Assembly: GCF_051020975.1 (NCBI RefSeq)
Contig: NW_027478159.1
Coordinates: 10,308,501 to 10,372,500, forward strand
Direction: 5' to 3'
Length of the DNA: 64,000 nt
Source of the DNA: Osmia lignaria lignaria
Taxonomy: Eukaryota > Arthropoda > Insecta > Hymenoptera > Megachilidae
Part shown: positions 1-8,801 of the stretch, piece by piece
How the letters are laid out: each line of letters starts with the position of its first letter
How positions within the stretch are numbered: the first letter of the stretch is position 1
Translations under genes and position numbers: made by a program
The notes under the pieces: model-generated
The model's input: the letters and a program-made list of their open reading frames with translations, nothing else
What the model was told of the DNA's origin: nothing
Database searches by the model: none

Positions 1-259
1 TGTCCAACGGAAATATAGTAATAATGGCATTGTTTGTAAATGTATATTACATATCTACTGTAGATACAGTACTAATGATATTGTTATTAAATGTACATTG
101 TTCTGTGGGAACGAATCAGTATATTACATTATTTCGAATGTAGATATAGTAATAATGATATTGTTATTAAATGTACATTGATCTGTGGGAGGGAATCAGT
201 ATATTACATTATATCGAATGTAGATATAGTGCTAATGATATTGTTATTAAATGTACATT

Positions 260-412
260 ACATATATAATGTAGATATAGTGCTAATGATATTGTTATTA
301 AATGTACATTACACATATAATGTAGATATGGTACTAATGATATTGTTATTAAATGTACATTACATATATAATGTAGATATAGTACTAATGATATTGTTAT
401 TAAATGTACATT
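260..412. repeat. Three consecutive 51-bp short-form units of satellite A
   Basis: Units at 260-310, 311-361 and 362-412 are each exactly 51 bp and almost identical (acatat or acacat start, GTAGATATAG or GTAGATATGG core, ATTGTTATTAAATGTACATT end). They sit between full units whose gatctg words are at 180 and 413; 80 + 3 x 51 = 233 bp accounts for the spacing exactly. Elsewhere the short form appears singly (about 2550-2600, 2840-2890 and 3345-3395), so this is a local amplification of the short form. Confidence 0.9.
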
Positions 413-496
413 GATCTGTGGGGATTAATCACTATATTACATTATATCTAGTGTAGATATGGTAATAACGACATTGGTACAAAATGTAGGCACATT

Positions 497-1228
497 GATC
501 TGTTGGAATGTATCACTATATGACATTATATCTAATGTAGTCATAGTAATAATGATATTGTTTATAAATGTACATTGATCTTAGGGAAGGTATCAGTATA
601 TTACATTATATCTAATGTAGATATGGTAATAATAATATCGTTATTAAATGTACATTGATCTGTGGGATGGAATCAGTATATTACATTATGTCTAGTGTAG
701 ATATGGTAATAACGACATTGGTACCAAATGTAGGCACATTCATCTGTTGGAATGTATCATTATATGACATTATATGTAATGTAGTCATAGTAATAATGAT
801 ATGGTTATTAAATGTACATTGATCTGTGGGTAGTAATCAGTACATTACATTATATCTCATGTAGATATCGTAATAATGACATTGGTACAAAATGTAGGCA
901 CATTGATCTGTTGGAATGTATCACTATATGACATTATATCTAATGTAGTCATCTGAATAATGATATTGTTTATAAATGTACATTGATCTGTGGGAAGGTA
1001 TCAGTATATTACATTATATCTAATGTAGATATGGTAATAATAATATCGTTATTAAATGTACATTGGTCTGTGGGATGGAATCAGTATATTACATTATGTC
1101 TAGTGTAGATATGGTAATAACGACATTGGTACCAAATGTAGGCACATTCATCTGTTGGAATGTATCATTATATGACATTATATCTAATGTAGTCATAGTA
1201 ATAATGATATTGTTATTAAATGTACATT
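497..1228. repeat. 408-bp five-unit higher-order repeat within satellite A, about 1.8 copies
   Basis: Units starting at 497, 577, 657, 741 and 821 (80, 80, 84, 80 and 84 bp; 408 bp in total) are matched in order by units starting at 905, 985, 1065 and 1149. Shared diagnostic variants are gatctgttggaatgtatca, the TAATAATATCG variant, the TTATGTCTAGTG variant followed by the 84-bp spacer gtaccaaatgtagg, and the catctgttgg start at 741 and 1149. The match decays after 1229. The copies differ by a few substitutions (for example gtcatagtaa against gtcatctgaa). Confidence 0.85.
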
Positions 1229-3849
1229 GATCTGTGGGAACGAATCAATATATTACATTATATAGAATGTAGATATAGTACCAATGATATTGTTATTAAA
1301 CGTACATTGATCTGTGGGAAGGAATCCGTATATTACGTTATATCTATTGTAGATATGGTAATAATGATATTGTTATTAAATGTTCATTGATCTGTGGGTA
1401 GTAATCAGTACATTACATTATATCTCATGTAGATATCGTAATAATGACATTGGTATTAAATGTAGGCACATTGATCTGTTGGAATGTATCTGTATATGAC
1501 ATTATTTATAATGTAGATATAGTAATAATGATATTGTTATTAAATGTACATTGGTCTGTGGGTTTGTAATCAGTACATTACATTATATCTAATCTAGATA
1601 TGGTAATAATGACATTGGTATTAAATGCACATTACATATCTAATGTAGATATAGTACTAATGGTAGTGTTATTAAATGTACATTGATCTGCGGGAATGAA
1701 TCAATATATTACATTATATAGGATGTAGCTGTAGTACCAAGGATATTGTTAGAAAATGTACATTTATCTGTGGGAAGGAATCAGTATATTACATTATATC
1801 TAATGTAGATATGGTAATAATGATATTGTTTTTAAATGTACATTACATATCTAATGTAGATATAGTACCAATGATATTGTTATTAAATGTACATAGATCT
1901 GTGGGTAGCAATCAGTATATTACAATATATCTCATGTAGATGTCGTAATAATGACATTGGCATTAAATGTAGGTACATTGATCTGTTGAAATGTATCTGT
2001 ATATGACATTATTTATAATGTAGATATAGTAATAATGATATTGTTATTAAATGTACATTGATCTGTGGGTAGTGATCAGTACATTACATTATACCTAATG
2101 TAGATATAGTAATAATGATATTGTTATTAAATGTACATTACGTATCTAATGTAGATATAGTACTAATGATATTGTTATTAAATGTACATTGATCTGTGGG
2201 AATGAATGAGTATATTACATTATATTCAATGTAGATATAGTACCAATGATACTGTTATTAAATGTACATTGATCTGTGGGAAGGAGTCTGTATATTACAT
2301 TATATCTAATGTAGATATGGTAATAATGATATTGTTTTTAAATATACATTACATATCTAATGTAGATACAGTACTAATGATAATGTTATTAAATGCACAT
2401 TCATCTGTGGGAACGAATAAGTATATTACATTATATCTAATGTAGATATAGTAATAATGATATTGTTATTAAATGTACATTGATCTGTTGGAATGAATCA
2501 ATATATTACATTATATCGAATGTAGATATAGTACTAATGATATTGTTATTAAATGTACATTACATATCTAATGTAGATATAGTACTAATGATTTTGTTAC
2601 TAAATGAACATTGATCTGTGGGAATGAATCAGTATATTACATTATATCGTAGGTAGATATAGTGTTCACGATATTGTTATTAAATGTACATTGATCTGTG
2701 GGAATGAATCTGTACGTGACATTTTATCTAATGTAGATGTAGTAATAGAGATATTGATATTAAAGGAACATTGATCTGTGGGTGGGAATCAGTGTATTAC
2801 ATTATATCTAATGTAGATATGGTAATAATGATATTGTTATTAAATGTACATTACATATCTAATGTAGATGTAGTACCAATGATATTGTTATTAAATGTAC
2901 ATTGATCTGTGGGAATGAATCAATATATTACATTGTATAGAATGTAGCTATAGTACCAATGATATTGTTATTAAATGTCCATTGATCTGTGGGAAGGAAG
3001 CAGTATTATACGTTATATCTAATGTAGACATGGTATTAGTGATATTGTTATTAAATGTACATTACATATCTAATGTAAATATAGTACTAATGATATTGTT
3101 ATTAAATGTACATTGATCTGTGGGAATGAATCAGTATATTACATTATATCGAATGTAGATATAGTACCGATGATATGGTTATTAAATGTACATTGATCGG
3201 TGGGAATGAATCAGTATATCGCATTATATAGAATGTACACGTAGTACCAATGATATTGTTATTAAATGTACATTGATCTGTTGTAATGAATTAATATATT
3301 ACATTATATCGAATGTAGATATAGTACTAATGATATTGTTATTAAATGTACATTACATATCTAATGTAGATATAGTACTAATGATTTTGTTACTAAATGA
3401 ACATTGATCTGTGGGAATGAATCAGTATATTACATTATATCGAATGTAGATATAGTACTAATGATATTGTTATTAAATGTACATTGATCTGTGGGAATGA
3501 ATCAGTATATTACATTGTATCTAATGAAGATATGGTAATAATGATATTGTACTTACATGTACATTGATCTGTGGGTAGAGATCAGTATATTACATTATAC
3601 CGAATGTAGATATAGTACCAATGATATTGTTATTAAATGTATATTGATTTGTGGGAATGTATCAGTATATTACATTACATCGAATGTAGATATAGATCCA
3701 ATGATATTGTTATTAAATGTACATTGATCTGTGGGAATGGATCTGTGTATTACATTATATCTAATGTAGATATGGTAATAATGAAATTGTTTTTAAATGT
3801 ACATTACATATATAATGTAGATACAGTACTAATGATGTTGTTATTAAAT

Positions 3850-3856
3850 GTACATT
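3850..3856. repeat. Left copy of 7-bp direct repeat GTACATT (putative target-site duplication)
   Basis: Satellite A ends here in the phase aaatgtacatt. The first base not explained by the satellite is 3857. The right copy is at 5617-5623, where satellite A resumes in the phase gtacattgatctg. Because the flanks belong to an 80-bp repeat, a return exactly 7 bp upstream in phase is a strong sign of an insertion with a target-site duplication of up to 7 bp. Confidence 0.7.
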
Positions 3857-4885
3857 TTTTGCTAATTTTCATTTATCCCGACCTTGCGTTCCTCATCGGG
3901 TACGCTGCATCTGGAACTTTCCACGTGAGGGGCGCAAGGAAGGGCCTTGCTAATTTATTTCTTCTCATCGTTACCTGTTCGCGCTTCTCCGATCTTGTGC
4001 TCTTCTAATAAAACAAAGATCTCTTTCGATACCGGAAATATCATTGTAAAGGCCACTTTAATTAAGCAAACACGAATGAACTAAGTCGTAATAGATTTCG
4101 AATATTCCAGAACTTTAGAATTGCGACGCATGAAACCTGTTGTAGCGTTAGAGGGGTAGAAAGAAATGGACAACCTTGGACGAAGGTAGAAGGAAAAGCC
4201 AGGAAGGGCTGAGGGAACTAGGAAGAGCGGCCAATTAGCCCAATACGCGCGGGATTTCCCCTCCGTCACGTACCCCCATTTGCCAAATGATGTCCCCACT
4301 TTGGGCCCTTGATCGCGGGTCGAACCCTCAGACACGATCGCTTGACGGAGGCAAATCACTCTTCGTCGATAAGTCGCAAGGTGCGTGACGGGGAGCCCGT
4401 GTTCGCGTAGAGATAGAGTTGTTAATCAAAACCCGCGTAATTAGAATGCTCGGCAAGTCCTCTTCAAGGCAGAGTGTCGAGAGAGTTTCGGTTCGGGGTT
4501 TTGTGACAAGGACTCAAACGGATACGTTAAATTCTTTTCATACTCTTCAAATTCTATCTTTTCTCTTTCATTTTATATCGTCTCGTGTATTAATTATTTT
4601 TCTTTCTTTTTCTGCGCCGCGTTGATTTAAAAATACTTTGTGTTCGTTTGTAATAGTTTGAATTCGTCTCGTAACACCGTAATAAAGGCCGATCGCGAAC
4701 GCGTGGTGCAGTGGCAGTTTCCTCATCTTTTCTTTGATTTCCAGATTTCTCAACGACACCAGCAAAAGAAAGCGTCTATCACTCACTATTATTAGATATT
4801 ATTTCATCTTGTTTCCTGGTAAGTTGTCCATTTCATTTTATCTAATACGACGAATCTGGACGTAGCGAGGCAAAACGGGCGATCT

Positions 4886-5050
4886 ACGAAACCGCGTATT
4901 CTGGAAAGTTTCCCTCTAGATCGTTCCGTTCACAATAGAGACATAAGGTATCGAATATTTAAAATATTTAGAAAACTCCGATTTCACACAAAAGAAGGCG
5001 GCCCCACGAAACCGTGATTCTGGTAGTTTACCCTCTGGGACCGTTCTTTC
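4886..5050. repeat. Diverged pair of about 45-bp repeats, 120 bp apart, inside the insertion
   Basis: The stretch from 4886 (acgaaaccgcgtattctgga, then agtttccctcta and gatcgttc) resembles that from 5006 (acgaaaccgtgattctggta, then gtttaccctctg and gaccgttc). The two are offset by 120 bp and differ by several substitutions and a one-base gap. This is an old local duplication within the inserted element; LTR leader and U5-like regions often contain such repeats. No function is evident. Confidence 0.6.
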
Positions 5051-5585
5051 CTTTTGTTCGCGTTTAATTCTTTATACGACATCGTCGCTCGAATCGTCGA
5101 ATCGTTTAATCAAACATTAACTATTCCATAATCAATAGTCTCACTTTCATACAACCTAAACCTTTCTTAACAATGCATTTATTTTCCCTTGTATTTCAAA
5201 CAGCTCGCATTTTCTGTTAACCAACCATTTTATTGTCACGTTTACCTTTTTTTGAGATTATATTTTTGTTACGCCTAAACTGTTTTAATTCATTTACGTT
5301 TCAAGCCACTTCTTTTCCTGCATTTTCACGCCTACCATCTCCGTACAAATTCACACGACGGGCCCGTATGGGACTAGAGCATTGACGAACCCAAATAAAT
5401 TCTTAATTAACTATTAATTAATCTATCAACTCTTTTATTGTTCTAATCGCGAAAGATCTAACATCGTCTCAAGCGATTAGGACTGGTGGCAGCCGCTAAT
5501 ACCGTTCTCAACCGCGTATCAGCCAACAATTTAATTAACCTCACGTAAAATCAAAAATTTTTCTTATTTTGTACGTCGCGCGCCG

Positions 5586-5601
5586 TCTCTCTCTCTCTCT
5601 C
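5586..5601. repeat. (TC)8 microsatellite near the right end of the insertion
   Basis: An uninterrupted run of TC dinucleotides lies within a CG-rich end segment (cgcgcgccg before it, gctcgcgacg after it), 15 bp from the end of the inserted element. On the minus strand this is a GA run close to the presumed 5' end of the element; GA runs in insect promoters can bind GAGA-type factors, but no binding is shown by the sequence. Confidence 0.8.
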
Positions 5602-5616
5602 GCTCGCGACGTAACA

Positions 5617-6000
5617 GTACATTGATCTGTGGGAACGAATAAGTATATTACAATATATCGAATGTAGATATAGTACTAATGATATTGTTATTAAATGTAC
5701 ATTGATCTGTGGGAATGGATCTGTATATTACATTATATCTAATGTAGATATGGTAATAATGATATTGTTTTTAAATGTGCACTACAAATCTAATGTAGAT
5801 ATCGTACTAACGATATTGTTATTAAATGTACATTGATCTGTGGGAATGAATCAGTATATTACATTATATCTAATGTAGATATGGCAATAATGATATTGTT
5901 ATTAAATGTACATTGATCTGCGGGTAGTCATCAGTACATTACATTATATCTCATGTAGATATCGTAATAATGATATTGGTATTAAATGTACATTACATAT
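5617..6000. repeat. Satellite A, right remnant between the insertion and the 322-bp array
   Basis: The first 7 bases are the second GTACATT copy. Four full 80-bp-class units and short-form pieces follow (gatctgtggg at 5624 and 5704, a short-form unit near 5783, gatctg words at 5834 and 5914, and a last short-form start near 5993). The segment ends ...tgtacattacatatct, where the 322-bp family takes over. It belongs to the same family and the same strand as 1-3856, so the two parts were one array before the insertion. Confidence 0.9.
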
Positions 6001-6966
6001 CTGCAGATCTAGCTCAAGGAAAGGGGCCTCACGGGCATATTCGGAGATATTTCTTCCTATTGTTGTTCTTCTTCTGCACAGCTAAGCTGGAAGTGGCATT
6101 TGCAGCTCGGAATAGTGCAGAGTTATCTCAAAGAACAGGGCCACGGTGTTTCTGTATCTTTATTATGTTGGTGCGGCTTCGGAACTTTTAAATATCTCGA
6201 TATATCTCGAAAACTACGCTTCTGATCAAAAAATATCATAGAACATAAATTGTAGAAAACATAATTCTCTACAAAAAAGGTCTCTTAACATTTTGCCATA
6301 GCTCGCTTCGTTTCCGAGATATTTGCAGATACATCTCAAGGGAAGGGGCCTGACGGACATATTTCGAGATATTTCTTCTTCTTGTTGTTCTTCTTCTGCA
6401 CAGCTAAGCTGGAAGTGGCATTTGCAGCTCGCAATAGTGCAGAGTTATCTCAAAGAACAGGGCCACGGTGTTTCTGTATCTTTATTATGTTGGTGCGGCT
6501 TCGGAACTTTTAAATATCTCGATATATCTCGAAAACTACGCATCTGATCAAAAAATATCATAGAAGATAAATAGTAGGAAACTTAATTTCCTACGAAAAA
6601 GGTCTCTTAACATTTTGCCATAGCTCGCATCGTTTCCGAGATATTTGCAGATTTACATCAAGGGAAGGGGCCTGACGGACATATTTCGAGATATTTCTTC
6701 TTCTTGTTGTTCTTCTTCTGCACAGCTAAGCTAAAGGTGGCATTTGCAGCACGCAGTAGAGCAGATTTATATGAAGGAAAGGGGCCACGGTGTTTCTGTA
6801 TCTTTATTATGTTGGTGCGGCTTCGGAACTTTTAAATATCTCGATATTTCTCGAAAACTACGCATCTGATCAAAAAATATCAAAGAACGTAAAAAGTAGT
6901 AAACTTAATTCACTACAAAAAAGGTCTCTTAACATTTTCCCATAGCTCGCATCGTTTCCGAGATAT
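6001..6966. repeat. Divergent edge units u1-u3 of the 322-bp array
   Basis: These three units carry private variants: ggggcctcacgggcatattc and cttcctattg in u1, agaacagggcc in u1 and u2, gtatctttattatg instead of gtatctctattatg in u1-u3, and gtagagcagatttatatgaa in u3. The open frame is lost in u3. Higher divergence at the outer edge of an array is what reduced unequal exchange at the edge would give. Confidence 0.8.
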
Positions 6967-8576
6967 TTGCAGATTTAGCTCAAGGGAAGGGGCCTGACGG
7001 ACATATCCCGAGATATTTCTTGTTCTTGTTGTGCTTCTTCTGCACAGTTAAGCTGGACCTGGCATTTGCAGCTCGCAATAGTGCAGAGTTATCTCAAAGA
7101 AAGGGGCCACGGTGTTTCTGTATCTCTATTATGTTGGTGCGGCTTCGGAACTTTTAAATATCTCGATATATCTCGATAACTACGCTTCTGATCAAAAAAT
7201 ATCATAGAACATAAATTGTAGGCAACATAATTCTCTACAAAAAAGGTCTCTCAACATTTTGCCACAGCTCGCTTCGTTTCCGAGATATTTGCAGATATAT
7301 CTCAAGGAAAGGGGCCTGACGGACATATTTCGAGATATTTCTTCTTCTTGTTGTTCTTCTTCTGCACAGCTAAGCTGGAAGTGGCATTTACAGCTCGCAA
7401 TAGTGCAGAGTTATCTCAAAGAAAGGGGCCACGGTGTTTCTGTATCTCTATTATGTTGGTGCGGCTTCGGAACTTTTAAATATCTCGATATATCTCGAAA
7501 ACTACGCTTCTGATCAAAAAATATCATAGAACATAAATTGTAGGAAACATAATTCTCTACAAAAAACGTCTCTTAACATTTTGCCATAACTCGCTTCGTT
7601 TCCGAGATATTTGCAGATTCAGCTCAAAGGAACGGGCCTGACGGACATATTTCGAGATATTTCTTCTTCTTGTTGTTCTTCTTCTGCACAGCTAAGCTGG
7701 AAGTGGCATTCGCAGCTCGCTATAGTGCAGAGTTATCTCAAAGAAAGGGGCCACGGTGTTTCTGTATCTCTATTATGTTGGTGCGGCTTCGGAACTTTTA
7801 AATATCTTGATATATCTCGAGAACTACGCATCTGATCAAAAAATATGATAGAACATAAAAAGTAGGAAACTTAATTCTCTACAAAAAAGGTCTCTTAACA
7901 TTTTGCCATAGCTCGCTTCGTTTCCGAGATATTTGCACATTTATCTCAAGGGAAGGGGCCTAACGGACATATTTCGAGATATTTCTTCTTCTTGTTGTTC
8001 TTCTTCTGCATAGCTAAGCTGGAAGTGGCATTTGCGGCTCGCACTAGTGCAGAGTTATCTCAAAGAAAGGGGCCACGGTGTTTCTGTATCTCTATTATGT
8101 TGGTGCGGCTTCGGAACTTTTAAATATCTCGATATATCTCGAAAACTACGCTTCTGATCAAAAAATATCATAGAACATAAATTGTAGGAAACATAATTCT
8201 CTACAAAAAAGGTCTCTTAACATTTTGCCATAGCTCGCTTCGTTTCCGAGATACTTGCAGATATATCTCAAGGGAAGGGGCCTGACGGACATATTTCGAG
8301 ATATTTCTTCTTCTTGTTGTTCTTCTTCTGCACAGCTAAGCTGGAAGTGGCATTTACAGCTCGCAATAGTGCAGAGTTATCTCAAAGAAAGGGGCCACGA
8401 TGTTTCTGTATCTCTATTATGTTGGTGCGGCTTCGGAACTTTTAAATATCTTGATATATCTCGAGAACTACGCATCTGATCAAAAAATATCATAGAACAT
8501 AAAAAGTAGGAAACTTAATTCTCTACAAAAAAGGTCTCTTAACATTTTGCCATAGCTCGCTTCGTTTCCGAGATAT

Positions 8577-8801
8577 TTGCAGATTTATCTCAAGGGAAGG
8601 GACCTGACGGACATATTTCGAGATATTTCTTCTTCTTGTTGTTCTTCTTCTGCACAGCTAAACTGGAAGTGGCATTTCCAGCTCGCAATAGTGCAGAGTT
8701 ATCTCAAAGAAAGGGGCCACGGTGTTTCTGTATCTCTATTATGTTGGTGCGGCTTCGGAACTTTTAAATATCTTGATATATCTCGAGAACTACGCATCTG
8801 A
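8577..8801 (+). other. Representative 74-codon open frame of the 322-bp unit; not considered a gene
   Basis: Almost every unit has this frame. It opens with TTG (LQIYLKGR...), not ATG, and ends with TGA in ctgatca. The conceptual peptide has a Ser/Cys-rich stretch from the pyrimidine tract and resembles no family I know. Reasons to call it non-coding: no ATG; 322 is not a multiple of 3, so frames do not join between units; it is lost by frameshift in u20, u37, u47, u150, u156 and u169 and by a stop (TAG at 8011-8013) in u7 and its duplicate u23; and variation falls equally on coding-changing sites. Where an ATG does arise (ccatggctc, at 9196, 21756, 24010 and 26586) it is in a different frame. 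Confidence 0.85.
8604..8657 (+). promoter_or_regulatory. Splice-acceptor-like element of the 322-bp unit (shown in u9, present in nearly all units)
   Basis: A 32-base pyrimidine-rich tract (8626-8657, interrupted by two or three G) ends in gcacag, fitting the eukaryotic 3' splice-site pattern. CTGAC at 8604-8608 matches the branch-point consensus, with the A 50 bases before the AG. In many units between 54 and 62 kb the site reads CTAAC, an even better branch-point match. No convincing donor (GTAAGT) occurs in the unit. The match to consensus is seen; use as a splice site is not shown. Confidence 0.35.

Larger units (their letters stand above)
1..3856. repeat. AT-rich satellite A: 80-bp tandem repeat with 84-bp and 51-bp variants, left part
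   Basis: The word gatctgtggg recurs at a spacing of 80 bp (for example 3115, 3195 and 3275). Each full unit also carries a TATTACATTATATC core, a GTAGATATAGTA core, ATGATATTGTTATTAAATG and the palindrome ATGTACAT. Two length variants are mixed in. The 84-bp form reads aaatgtaggcacatt in place of aaatgtacatt (for example 413-496). The 51-bp form lacks the 29-bp gatctgtggg...tatt part (for example 260-310). I estimate about 40 long and about a dozen short units. Units differ from each other at many sites, so this array is older or less homogenised than the 322-bp array to its right. Short frames inside it are translations of the repeat and not genes. The array continues left of the window. Confidence 0.95.
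3857..5616 (-). mobile_element. Insertion in satellite A, probably a solo LTR or short LTR-type remnant
   Basis: About 1.76 kb of unique, mixed-composition DNA interrupts satellite A and is flanked by a GTACATT direct repeat. Inside a run of extra T residues, the element has TG...CA ends (TGCTAATT at 3860, GTAACA at 5616), as long terminal repeats do. On the minus strand it reads TGTTACGTCGCGAG...TTAGCA with AATAAA at 3959-3954, about 94 bases before its end, which suits a minus-strand solo LTR. Three extra As between its 3' end and the duplicated site could be homopolymer expansion, or the short tail of a poly(A) retroposon; I cannot exclude the latter. No reverse transcriptase, integrase, gag or transposase frame is present. 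The longest internal frames (4081-4359 minus, 4419-4625 plus, 4568-4786 minus) start with GTG or TTG and resemble nothing I recognise. Family assignment is not possible by eye. Confidence 0.5.

Noticed and set aside
3637..4008. ATG-initiated 123-codon frame crossing from satellite A into the insertion
   Set aside because: Half of it is translated satellite and half is unique non-coding DNA; the join is the insertion boundary, so the frame is by chance.
4081..4786. Three short frames in the inserted element (4081-4359 minus, 4419-4625 plus, 4568-4786 minus)
   Set aside because: None begins with ATG, none resembles a known protein, and they overlap on opposite strands without any support.
5481..5510. 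Retrotransposon primer-binding-site-like sequence actggtggcagccgctaat
   Set aside because: It only loosely resembles primer sites of TGGTGTCAG type, is on the plus strand while the TG...CA and AATAAA evidence favours a minus-strand LTR, and no internal coding region follows.
6301..6325. CENP-B box in cttcgtttccgagatat of the 322-bp unit
   Set aside because: Only the TTCG half fits; the required A and CGGG positions do not.
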